In this document: positions 1 through 11,796 of the stretch, one piece after another | Layout: the number at the start of each line of letters is the position of its first letter | Position numbering within the stretch: position 1 is the stretch's first letter | Assembly: GCA_033296885.1 (NCBI GenBank) | Contig: MU863925.1 | Span: 1-64,000, forward strand | Reading direction: 5' to 3' | DNA length: 64,000 nt | DNA from: Triangularia verruculosa | Taxonomy: Eukaryota; Ascomycota; Sordariomycetes; Sordariales; Podosporaceae | Made by a program: the position numbers and the translations under genes | The notes under the pieces: generated by a model | What the model was told of the DNA's origin: nothing | What the model saw: only the letters and a program-made list of their open reading frames with translations | Database searches by the model: none

Positions 1-1531
1 AATTATATTTCTTTTCCTCCTTTTATAGAAAAACTATACTATACTTTATAAAATATAATTTAAATTAATTAATTCGAATTTATAAATTAATTTCCTATTT
101 TTTATTTATTTATTAAAGTAAATTAATTAAGTAAATAAGTTTTACGTTTATTTTATATTACTTTATACGGCTCTTTCGATATTTTCTATAAATATATTAT
201 AAATATAACTTTAAAAATTATAATTAAAAAGATAATAATTATATAAGTAATTATCGATATTATCGATATACGAGAAATCGCTATTCAGTTAATAAATCTA
301 TCTCCGGCCCCCTTCTTTACTTTTTGAAAGTAAACGGATAGTTTAAATATTTATATAATTTTTAAAAAAACGCTTTAAATTTAAATTTACTTTACTATTT
401 TTAAATTAATAAATATATTATTTTAGTATTTTATTTTACGTAAATAAATAGAAGTTAAGAAAAGAAAAAAAGAGGAAAAAGTAAAGGATAAAAATAAGGA
501 TATTTAAAAGTAAAGCCGTTTTTTAGAATGTTAAAGGACTTATATATAAGGGATATAATTTATAATATTTTAGCTTTTTTTTTATTTTTTTTTTATTTAT
601 ATTTTAAGTTTTTAAGAATTTATTAATTTATACTTTTATATTAAAACTTTAATTTGAAAATTAAATTTATTATTTTATTATTTTTTCGAACTTTTAAATC
701 TATATATAAATATTTTAATAATTTAAGAGTTTTTTAAAATACTCGAATTTTTACTGGGAAAGATATTTAATAAAACTATTAATTAATATTTTATTAATTA
801 ATAAGTAAAAGACTTTTAAAAACCTTTTTTAATACTTTTAATAAACTTAAGCGTTATAAATATTAACGTAATAAAGTTTAATAATAATATAGTCCTTTAG
901 TTTAATAATTAAATAAATAATTTTCTATAAAATTAATCTTTTAAAAAGTATTATAATATACTTTTAAATAAAGTAGCGAATTTTTAAATTATTAATAAAA
1001 AAGGTATTTACTATAAGAAAGAGTATCTATATAATTACTTTCCCTTTATATTTTATAACGAAAAAATATATAAAATAAAGGTATCGAATTATATATTATA
1101 CTTTTTCGAAATATTAAAGCTTTAAATTTATAAAATATTAAAGAAAATAGATATTATATAAATAATATTAATTTAAATTATAATTACTATATATAAAATC
1201 GAATCTATAAACTTTTAATAATATTTAATCTCCTATTTAATTACTTTTGTTATAAATTTCGTAAGTTCCTTTAAACTTAAAAGCGTAGTTAATACTATTA
1301 AATTATCGGCGAAGTTATATTTTTTCGTTATTTTTTTAATATATTAATTATAATTTAATTATAACTTTTTACTTTTTATATCCTTAGTTATTTTTATTTT
1401 TAAAAATTACCCTATATTACTTTATTTATAAAAAATATAGGTTTTTTTTAACCTTTTAATAACCTACTTCTTCTTAGTTTTATAATTTTTATAATAAAAT
1501 ATTAAAATATCGTTAATATAAAAAGTAATTA

Positions 1532-1578
1532 ACGTACTTTATAAGCGAGTCGGTCATATAAGTGGGTCGGTCACTTTT
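1532..1578 (+). repeat. left terminal inverted repeat of pogo element
   Basis: This is the 47-bp left TIR. Its inverse copy is 3347-3393, with mismatches only at repeat positions 15 and 36, both C/T transitions consistent with RIP. Confidence 0.9.
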
Positions 1579-1630
1579 CGACCGCGACGCGTCCTCCTAC
1601 ACTCAACATCAACTTTCTCTACAACCCAAC

Positions 1631-3301
1631 ATGCCTCCTACTTTAAATGAAGCCAGGATAGCCTTAGCCCTTAAGGCTATTCAAAACACTCCGAAATTAA
1701 GCCTCCGAGCCGCAGCAAAGCTATATAATATACCATTCTCAACCCTCCGTAACCGACGCGCCGGCCGGCCTACACGACGCGATACCACGCCCAAATCGAA
1801 GAAGCTTACTCAACCCGAAGAGGATGCTATTGTTCAATACATTATTGAGCTATATACGCGAGCTTTTCCACCAAGATTACGTGGTGTAGAAGATATAGCT
1901 AACCAACTATTACGCGTACGCGACGCGCCCCCTATTAGCAAACTCTAGGCACATAACTTCGTTAAACGCTAGCCATAGCTCCATACGCGTTTTACACGTA
2001 GATATAACTACTAAAGGGCCAAGTGCGAAGATCTAAAGGTCATTAGCGAGTGGTTTACGCTTATACGGAATATTAAAGCTAAGTACGGTATCGTAAATAA
2101 CGATATCTATAACTTCGATAAGACTAGGTTTATAATAGGTATTATCTTCGTAAGTATAGTAGTTATAACTTCGGACGGCCTTAGTAAAGCAAAATTAACC
2201 TAGCTTAGTAACCGCGAATAGGCAACGGTAATCCAGGGAATTAATGCCCTCGGCTGGGTTATTCCTCCCTTTATTATCTTAACTGCGTAATACCACCTTA
2301 CTAACTAGTATACCGAGTATAACCTACCATCTACCTAATGTATCGTAACTACCGATAATGGCTAGACTACTAATACAGTAGGCCTAGATTAGATTAAATA
2401 CTTCGACTATTATACAGCGCCCCGTATAAAGGGCAAATACCGGTTGTTAATCCTCGACGGCCACGAAAGCCACCACTCGACCGAATTCAAACGCTACTAC
2501 CAGTAGAATAACATTATCACGCTCTACATACCTCCGCATTCCTTCCACCTCCTTTAGCCACTCGATATCGGCTACTTTAGACCATTAAAGTAGGCATACG
2601 GCCGCTAGATCGAAGATTTGATGCGTATATATATTAACTACGTAAGTAAGCTTGAGTTCCTCTATACCTTCCGCGAGGCCTTCTTCGCCTCTATAATAGA
2701 GAAGAATATATAGGGTGGCTTTACGGGTGCTGGCCTTATACCGTACGATCCAGAAAAGGTGCTTTCTAAGTTGAATATAAAGCTTCGTACGCTAATACCC
2801 CCGACCTTACGGCCCGGCACTCTATAACCTTAGGTATTCTAGACACTATAAAACCCCCGAGAAGCTAACTTATAGTTAACGCTTATTAAGACTCGCATTA
2901 TTAACTATTAAAATAGCTCCCCGACTTTAATATTAGCTATAGTAGACCAGCTTACTAAAGGTATAATAGTTATAATATACTAGGTAGCTCTCCTTCGTAT
3001 AGAGAACGCTTTACTCCGTAAAGCTAACGAGGCCTTAAGTAAGCGCCGGAGAGCCAAAAGAATATATATGCAGCTTGGAGGATCACTTACTATGCAAGAT
3101 GCATAGGATCTACTAGACCAGAAGGCCGTGGGTAGGGAGGCAGTGCAAGAAACGCAGCCGGATAATAGTAATGTAGGGGGGGCTCGTACGAAGGTTCGGT
3201 GCTGTAGTGTGTGCGGTAAGCCTGGCCATAATGCCCGCACTTGCCAGGAGGTTGCAGAAGGGTCTGATTCAGCTGTTTCTAATATAATTATAGTTGGTTG
3301 A
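1631..3301 (+). pseudogene. pogo/Fot1-type transposase, multiply interrupted
   Basis: One reading frame runs without frameshift from the ATG at 1631 to the TGA at 3299-3301, about 556 codons, close to the roughly 535-residue Pot2 family. The open N-terminal part (to 1945) has a psq-type helix-turn-helix (LSLRAAAKLYNIPFSTLRNR) followed by the start of a CENP-B-type DNA-binding domain. The DDE domain is recognisable in the broken remainder: NFDKTRF near 2115, LDGHESHH near 2455 and PLDIGYF near 2560, each carrying a catalytic aspartate. A CCHC zinc knuckle (CSVCGKPGHNARTC) closes the protein. By my count about 18 TAG and 6 TAA codons interrupt the frame and no TGA does. This is what CpA-directed C-to-T change does to CAG, TGG and CAA codons. 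The element cannot make its own transposase. Confidence 0.9.
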
Positions 3302-3346
3302 TAGTTTCGTTGTATTATAATGGAGGATGGTATTCGAAGGGTGGTC

Positions 3347-3393
3347 AAAAGTGACCGGCCCACTTATATGACCGACTCACTTATAAAGTACGT
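3347..3393 (-). repeat. right terminal inverted repeat of pogo element
   Basis: This is the inverted copy of 1532-1578, ending AAGTACGT immediately before the flanking TA at 3394-3395. Confidence 0.9.
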
Positions 3394-6300
3394 TATAATC
3401 TTTTAAATCGGATTTATAAATAAATATAGTTTTTTAAAAGTAAAATTTAAACTAAATTTTTTAAATATTATTAAAAACCTTCGATATTAAAATAGTAAAG
3501 AATTTTAAAAATTATAAAATACGTTTTTAAATTTTAAAATTATATTTTTATTAATTTTAAAATCTTCGGAAAGTTTATAAAATACTTTTTTTTAACCTTC
3601 CCTTAAAGTATTAAGAAAAGTTTAAACGACGTTAAACTACTTATATTTTAAATCGAAAACCGCTATTAATATTATAATAATTTTAAAAGTATAAATAATT
3701 AATATAATTATATAAATTAAATTAATATAGTAAAAGCTTTAAAGATTATTATAAATATAAATATAAATTTTATATTTATTAAGAAAGTTATTTTTATCAA
3801 ATTTATAGGTAAAAACCTATTTAAAGGAAAATAGTTTTAACGTTATTTTATTTTTTAAAAGCTTTTTTTAGATTTTTCGGTTTACTATATTTCGATATTT
3901 ATACTTGGCCGTTACTTTAAATTAAATATTAAGGGGGTATTTATTAAACTTTTTTTCATTTATTTTTAGGGGTTTAATAAGTTAATTTTGGTAAATTTTA
4001 TTATTTAGGATTACTTTAACTTTTTAAATAACGTTCGTTTAAATTATTAATATAAAAATTATATAAAAAGTAAAATATCGGAGTTTATTATTAAGTAATT
4101 AATAATATTAAAGTATATAAATATTTAAAAAGATTTATTAGAAATATTAATTAATTACTTTTAAATTAAATATTAAAAAGTTTAACGGTCTTATCTTTTT
4201 ATTTTCTTTTTCCTTTACTTTTAATTATCGTTTTCGTTTATATATATTATATTTATAAGTATTTTACTTAAGTAAACTTAATTTATATCGTTTAATAGAG
4301 GCGTATATTTAAGTATTATAGTATAGTAATTTTTATAATATAAATATTTATAAGTTTAAATTAATAGAAAATAAATTGTTTATTAATTAAATTACCGGTC
4401 TTATAATCTTTTATAAATTACTAAAATATTTATTTATACTTTTTTTTATTTCTTAAATAAATATATCTTCTTTTCTTACTTTTAAAAGGGGATTTTTATT
4501 AAAGTTAATACCGAAATTAAACTTTTCTTTTAAATTTAATATTTTAATAATCGATCTAACGTTTTTATAATTAAAATCGTTATTCGGATCGTTATTCGAG
4601 TAATTATAAGGTATTTATTAGAGTATAAAATTATTATTAAAATTATTATTTTAATTAATATAAAAGTCGTTTAAAATTGGAGTCGATTTAAAAGTCGGTA
4701 AAGGAAATTATTAATTATTAACTTCTAAAAACCTTTAAATTAATTTAATTAATTAGAAATTTATACTTTATTATTTAACTAAATTTAATTAATTTTCTTC
4801 CTTTAAATCTTAATTAATAACTAATAAAATATTACTTTTTAACTTATTTTTTATATTTTTTATAATAGAATACTTAAATAAAATTCTTTAATTAAATCCT
4901 TCTACTTTAATTACTTTATTAAATATAGAAAATATATTAAAATCTAAAGGAAATATATTTAAAAATTTAATAATTTCTTTTATAATAGTTAAAAAAAATA
5001 CTTTTATTTTTTTAAATTCGTTATTAAAGAAGATTATTTTATCGAAAGTAATATTATAAATAGTAAATATATATTTAATATTTTATATTTTATTAAATAA
5101 TTAATATAGGTTTTCAGGTACTTTTTAAAGTTTTTATAATAAAGGCTTTACTCGCGATCTTTATTTAAGAGATATATATAGTAATTATAAACGTAAATTA
5201 AAGTTTACTTTAATCCGGTTTAAAATCCTTTATAAACTTTTAAGTAAAAGTAGGTTTTTGCTATTTTATTCGATATTAAAATTAAAAATAAAAAAGCTTA
5301 TTAAAAATATAATAATTATATAAAGCGTTTAATAATTTACTATAAAAGTAAAAGGAAATTTAAAAAATCTTTAATTATAAACCTATAAAAAAGTTAATTA
5401 TTATTTTTATTATAATTAATTTAATTATTAGTTTTTTTCTTATTCTTTCGATTATTTTATTAAATTCTTTTTAATATAAAAAAAGGTTTTAAATTCGATT
5501 TTATTATTTAAGGTTTAAATTTAGAATTCCGTTTTATTTAGAGTCGAAATAACGTTAATTTTATTATTAAAGCAGAAAATATATATTTAAATACTAAATT
5601 AATATTTAACTTAATTAATAAAGCTTTTAAAAACGTTAAAAATTATTATTTAGGTTTTATAAATAAAAGGGAATATTTACGTTTTATTATAATATTTATT
5701 TATTATAGTAAAAGTTTATTATAAATTATCGTAAATTTCTTTAAATTAAAAAAGATCTTAAAATACCTGTTAAAAAGGCTTTAAAGAGTAGTTTAGTAAA
5801 GCTTTACGTAAAATAACTTAAAAAATATACGTTTTTAAATAATATTTATATTTAATTTATTAAGTACCGTTAATTTTAACGTTTTAAGCTTTTTAAATTA
5901 AGTAGTTAAAAGTATTTATTTTAAAGTAATTTATATAAATATATTAAAGAGTTTCAGAGTTTTCTTATATATATAAAGGATCTTTAAAAAGTTAATATAA
6001 ATATAATATTAAATTAGTAATTATATTTAAAATTATAAATTAATTAATAATATTTACGTTATTTATAGGGATATTTAAAGAAAAAAATTAAAAGTAGGTA
6101 AAAGAAAAAATATATTTAAAGAAAATTAAAGAGTAATAAACTTTTAGTTATTTAATTTTAATTAAATTAAAGAGTTTAGTACTATAATATAAAGAGATAT
6201 TTACGTTATAATATTATATATTATATTTTTTGAAATATTATTCGGAAACAATATTAATATAAAAGTTTTTAACGATAAAAACTTTTTTAAATAATAAATT

Positions 6301-9000
6301 TTTATAAAGATATTTACTTAAATTATTTATAAGGAAAAAAGAAAATTCGGCTTTAATTTAGTATTTTTTTCGAATTAATTTTATAAGTATTGGAGATTAA
6401 AAATTCTCGGAAGTTAATAATATAGATATTAAAGTAATTATTATATATTATAAATTTAAAAAAGCAGTATTTATTTAAAAACTTAATTATAAAAGTTAAA
6501 TTTTATTTTTTATAAATTTAAAATAAAGTATTTTAAAGGTTATTAAATAAATAAGAATCGATAATAATGGTAATTAATAATTTAACGAATTTAAAAGTAA
6601 AAGTTTAAGAGGAAGATTAGTTTTAAAAAAATTAGTTTTTTAATAATATCGTTTTTTTTAAAAAACTTTTATTTATTAATTATAAATAAAGTATTTTTAA
6701 TATTATTATAAATTTTCAATAAAAAATTAAAAGGTTTCGAAATTTCAAAGTATTTATTAATAAACGTAAATTCTAAATAATTATAATTTTAAAAAACCTA
6801 TATATAAGAAAAGTAAATTTAGTTTTTATTAATATAAAAATATTTTTTTAATTTATATTTAAATTAAATTTAGGAATTATAAGAATTACTATTTTAAATT
6901 ATATTAAATATAGTAAAGACTTAAATTATTTTAAATTTTATTTAAAAAAACTTTTTATATATATAACTGTAAAAAATATAGCGATTTAACGAAGGTTAAA
7001 AATAAGGAAATTATAAATCTCTTTTTTTAAAATAATTAAATATTAAATATAGGTCTATTCAGAAGTAAATTAGGCTTTAACGGTATTCAAAAAGTTTATA
7101 AAAATAAAAGTACCTTATATTTTAAGGAATTAATATTATTTTATATTATTAAATATATTAGTTTAAATAAAATATTATTTTTCTAAGTTAATATTACTTT
7201 AATATATTTCTTTAAATATATTATTATAGTTTTTATAAAAAATAGTATAATAATTAATAAATATAAAAATAAGGAGGGTTTTTAAAGTAATATATATTTC
7301 GTTAAAGGATCGAATAAATAAAATTTGTAAACTTTTTAAAATACATAACGGTTATTAAAGTAATTATAATCGGTTATTTTTTTTTTATTATTTACTTTAC
7401 TTTAAAATTAAAACTTAAACAAAAGTAAAATAATTTTTATAAATAATTAAAAAAGTAAAAATATAATTTAAATAATAAAGGTATTTAAATAATAATAATA
7501 ATAATATATATTAATTAAAAATTTAAATTAACGTAAATACGGAATTATTTAATAAATTTAATATAATTTTTATTAAAAGTATTAGAAATAAAACTATTTT
7601 TTTCGTTTATAAAAGTAAGGTTATAGGTAATATCAGAAGTATTAAAATTAATAAACTTCTATATATTTAATATTTCGGTTTAAAAATAAAATATAGAAAA
7701 TGACAGATATTAATCTTTAATTATATTAAAAATAATCTTTTTAATAGTATTATAAAAATAGTAAAAACTAGGCCCGAAGCTTAAAAAGCTTTATTAAATA
7801 ATAGTATAGTATACCCCACTATACTATATAATATACTATACGCAAAAATTACTCTAAACTTCGGACTTCCGATATACTTATATATATTTTAATACAAATA
7901 TTATAAAAAAACTACAAAGAGATATAAAACGCTATATAAAGTATATTTAAATTATAGTAAAAGACTTCTACATATAAAAAAAATATTTATAAAACTCTTC
8001 CTAATTTATCTATCATAAAATTAATAACTTTTAAATTAATTATTATTAAAAGATTAATAAAAATATTCTAAAAATTAAATAATATTATATACTATTAAAA
8101 GTATATTACCAAAATCTAAAATCCCAAAGTATATTATTAAATACCTTATAATTATTAAACCTTATTACTTTAAAGATCTTAACGATATTAAAGTAGTCAT
8201 AATTATAAAAAAAAAATTCGAAAAAATATCTAATATATTAATCAACTTTATATAGATAAACCTCGTTATCCTTTTTTACTTATTGAATAAGTCTTTTTAT
8301 AACGAACGTATTTCGTAAATATTAAAGGATATCGGAAGGTTATAACGATATAAAGGAATTATAAGGAAATAAATTAAATTAATAATAAAACTTAAATATA
8401 AAGTATATTATAATTAACTAATAAAGAAGTAATTAAATATAGTCGGGAAGAAGTAACGATATCGGAATATATTAAAGGATATTAAAGGATATCGGACGAT
8501 ATTAAAAGATATTGGACGATATTAGAGAAATAAATAATAATAAATATTAATGTCGGTTATATTATTATAATGTTATAAAGCTTATAATATAAGTTAAATG
8601 TAGGCCTGTGAAGTAGTTGAAACTAACTACTTTACCCGCTCGACCCCTACGTTCCCCCTGTTCGCGAGGACCTAAGTCCCTACGAATAGCTTAATAGTAT
8701 TATTAGTAAATATATTAATTAATAAATTCGAATAAGTAAATAAAAAGATTTAAAAAATATTATTAAATTCGGTTAAAAACGCCGAGCTTATAATAATAAA
8801 GGTATAGAACCTAATAGTTATATTAATAATATTAATTAATTTATAAAATAAAAGAAAGTATTTAAATAAACGTAGGAAAGTTAGTATTTATATATAAATT
8901 AAGTAGCGGAAAAGGCCGAAAGCCGAAGCCGCGTTCAAAAGAACTTAAGAATTTAAACCTTTAAACTAAATATCTAGACTACTATTATCTTCTATTTTAG

Positions 9001-9817
9001 GAACCGATACCAATATTGGTGGTCTGGCCCTCTAAAGCTCGTGAGAGCTTTAGGGCCTAGACTAGCCCCACTTTTCTACCCTAGTTCTAATATATTTAAA
9101 TCCACAATAATACTACTAACTGATTTTCTAAAATATCTCAAAAAGGCAATGGAGATGAATAATTACTCAATACTTAATATTATCTTAGCTCTTTTAATTT
9201 TGATACAGGTTTACTGAAGATATCGAGGGTTGAAAATAAATTGGAAGTAGGAAAATCGCTTATAGTGGCTTATAGTTGATAAAAATCCCACTTATAGCGG
9301 TCTTCATTTCCAACATCATCTTTGCAACGCGATTCTAAGTGCATTTAAATATAAAAATAAAAACTTCATATATAAAAAAGGTAGCTCTTATGAAGGCCTA
9401 TCCGTCTGAGAAGTATTACTTCTTTTTAATCGCAAAGTGGTAGATATTGGTGTAAGTGAAATACGTGAGTTTTGGTGTAGAAGTGGCCGTTGGGCGTTTT
9501 TTTTGGGCACCCTGTACACAACCACTCCAGGGCCATTGACATTGTGATGTCGTGGAGGGTGTATTGTGTCAGGTGCTATTTTCAGCATTCATCCAATATC
9601 TAGACATCTAGTCTGCAGAGCCAAGAGCCCCCTGATAGCCAAGCGAAGATCTTCCACATATCAAAACCACCATGGTGCCGTTTGACGACAGCACATTTTG
9701 AGTACCCTTACTCCTCTCCAAACCTTGAACGCCGAGACAAATCGATCCCAATCTATCAAATTTGGTTTCCAGAGATAATTCCCAAACTCCGTTCCACTCA
9801 GAACCGCACGAAATACT
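9001..9817. other. transition from RIP block to first gene
   Basis: Base composition returns to normal across this stretch. It contains the 3' flank of the NmrA-like gene. I see no supported gene; short open frames such as 9388-9588 lack family features. Confidence 0.6.
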
Positions 9818-10928
9818 TTAAGCACCGTTGTGCTTGACCTTCTTCTTGGGACGAAGTTCGCCAGCATACAGACGGAAGAAGTCATCCGGCTCAGTGGGGT
9901 GTTCGCCCGTAATATCGTGGAAGGCAGTGGTAGCAATGTAGTTTGTCTTGCCCTCGCGGACCAGGCTGTAATATTCGAGGAGATACTCCTTCTCGGAATC
10001 GTCGATGGTGGCTTGGTTCTTGAGGATTCTCTTGGCCTCGCGCCTGATTCAGGTTGAGAATGGTTAGCGGCTTCCTTGACGTAGAAAGGACCAAAGAAAT
10101 GCATACTCAGAGATGTTCTCAAATTCCATAGTTTGGCCCAATGCCTTGCTGGCGGACTCGACAAGCTCCTTTCCAGCGCAGAGCATAGGTCCAGTCATGA
10201 CCATCATCTGGCCGCGGTGCTTGTCGTCGAAGCCGTGGGGGCCCTTGCCAGACAGAACATGGGCGGCCACATGCGCAATGTCTCCAAGAGCAACAGGAGC
10301 GAACTTGTGGTTCTCGCCAATGGGAAGGGGAAGGACGCCCTCGCTCTGGGCTTGCTGAGCGTAAAGAAGGAGGTTCTCTGCGTAAAAGCCAGCACTGAGA
10401 CAATTTTGTTAGCTCAGGATTCCAGAGAATTTTCAAAATCTTCGAAACTCACCGAATGACGCAAGGCGAGTGTCCCAAAGCCACATCGGAATTCCCCTTC
10501 TCAGCCAAAACCAGCGCCTCCAAATCGATAAACTCCCTCAAACGGGGCTGCTTGTCCCTCTCGGCATAATCGCAACCAGCAGCACTGATCAAGAGCACAT
10601 TCTGCACCCCCGCCTTCTTGGCCGCATTGGTCAGCTCGACGCAAATATCGAACTTGTCCTCTCGCGCGGGAGGAATCAAGCAGATGGTGTCGCAGCCAAT
10701 CTTCTTGAGGGCATTGACCATCTCACGCTCGCGGCCAGGGTGGTGGGGCACGATGACGGCACCGAGCGACTCGAGCTCTTTGGCCTTGGCCGAGGTTGGG
10801 TCGAGGGAGAGGCCAGTGAGGCTGGTGATTTGCTTCTTGAAGCGCTCTTCCTTGAGGAGGAGCTCGGCGATGAGGAAGCCGGTTTGGCCGTCGACGGCCG
10901 TGATGCAGACGTTGCGGGTGTCGGACAT
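9818..10928 (-). CDS. NmrA-like NAD(P)-binding Rossmann protein
   Basis: Spliced minus-strand exons 10928-10453, 10394-10107 and 10043-9818 give 329 residues. The N-terminus has a Rossmann strand and dinucleotide loop (VCITAVDGQTGFLIAE, residues 7-22). A second strand follows (GAVIVPHHPGREREMVNALK) and then ICLIPPAREDK and LLISAAGCDYAERDK, the arrangement of NmrA/HSCARG-type atypical short-chain dehydrogenases. These proteins bind NAD(P) and often act as redox sensors or reductases of small substrates rather than classical enzymes. Both introns have GT-AG ends (58 and 63 bp) and restore frame. The start is the first in-frame ATG after upstream stops. It is the gene closest to the RIP block, about 0.8 kb away. 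The substrate is not inferable. Confidence 0.85.
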
Positions 10929-11796
10929 TTTGGCGATAGTCGGATGTTGAGTTTGATTGATGTGTTGACCGGAAGAGAATGCGTTGTTGAGATTGCTGTG
11001 GAAGGTGCTTGGTCGGGGCAGCGTGCAAGTGTTGAAGCTGCAGGTGCCAATTGAAGCTGTCAGTCAATTGGTTTTATTGCCAGCACCGCTTTCAACCATA
11101 GTAATGGCCCGTCTTTATTTGTCGCAGTGTCCATCGTCATTATTATTGCTTTTCCAAACAACCCATGCTGATGAAGTCATGGAGTCTCTGTTTGTCATCG
11201 CATCCAAGATGCATTGCGTCATTGAGTCAGGGGCGTCAAGGGGTCAAAGCATTCAAAGCCATTCCATCGTGAGCTTCATCTTCACGTCCCGGGTAAAAGG
11301 TTGGTACTGTAAACTGTGATTATGGCATTGAAAGATAGTACACAGTCATTAAGAAATATCGAGAATGTTTTGAAAGATACCTTAGTTGAAAGGCGTTGAA
11401 AGATAGGAATACACCCTTTAAAGATAGTTAATAGGCCCTTTCTGCAATATCAAAAGTGTGACCCTCTGGGTTTGAGCTGTTCAGAAAACGACCAAATAAT
11501 GCATGGCTTTGAAGTTACAATTGGGTGTTCATTGGCATAGAAGTACTGTAGCGGAGCCACCTTTTAGCGCATGCGCTACATACAAGGAAATCACTTTGAA
11601 GTCGGTGAGTGGATTGTTTATAGGCCATGTTGTGCAGCTTCACTTCTTGAATGAATGGGATTGCCTACGGTGATATACATGTTGCTGCTATGGCTAAGCC
11701 GTCAGCCGCCTGCCTCGTGGCAGGACGAAAGGCCTTGATCCCATCTTTGGAGACTTTCATTCCATTTTCCATAGTTGTCCAATCCGACTGCTGATG
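10929..11796. other. intergenic, no gene seen
   Basis: This is the 5' flank of the NmrA-like gene and the 3' flank of the next minus-strand gene. Short open frames here have no supportable protein features. Confidence 0.5.

Larger units (their letters stand above)
1532..3393 (+). mobile_element. Pot2/Fot1-like pogo-superfamily DNA transposon, RIP-inactivated
   Basis: A 1862-bp element is bounded by near-identical 47-bp terminal inverted repeats (1532-1578 and 3347-3393) that begin ACGTACTTTATAAG and differ at two C/T positions. A TA dinucleotide flanks each end (1530-1531 and 3394-3395), the target duplication expected of pogo/Tc1-mariner elements. Length and layout match fungal Pot2/Fot1 elements, which are about 1.86-1.93 kb. 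The body encodes a pogo transposase remnant. Its GC content is clearly higher than the flanks, so it probably arrived after the surrounding DNA had been mutated and then suffered a lighter round of RIP. Confidence 0.93.
1..9000. repeat. RIP-mutated AT-rich gene-free block
   Basis: Outside the transposon at 1532-3393 this block is overwhelmingly A/T. C and G survive mainly as CG, CC/GG, CT/AG and GC, while CA and TG are almost absent, which is the footprint of repeat-induced point mutation (C to T at CpA on either strand). No open coding frame or recognisable gene remains. The block presumably holds old transposable elements too decayed to name. Higher-GC scraps lie at about 8590-8690 and 8920-9070. 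The first contains an 11-bp stem, with arms at about 8608-8618 and 8625-8635 and one mismatch. The second contains a 12-bp palindrome ACCAATATTGGT and a CTAAAGCTC/GAGCTTTAG hairpin. These scraps may be ends of LTR or MITE elements, but I cannot name them. The right edge is gradual, about 8.9-9.1 kb. Confidence 0.85.

Noticed and set aside
2980..3363. 127-aa open frame on the minus strand
   Set aside because: It is antisense to the C-terminal zinc-knuckle part of the transposase and crosses the right TIR; no independent features.
10470..11054. 194-aa open frame on the plus strand
   Set aside because: It is antisense to exon 1 of the NmrA-like gene and reflects its codon composition.
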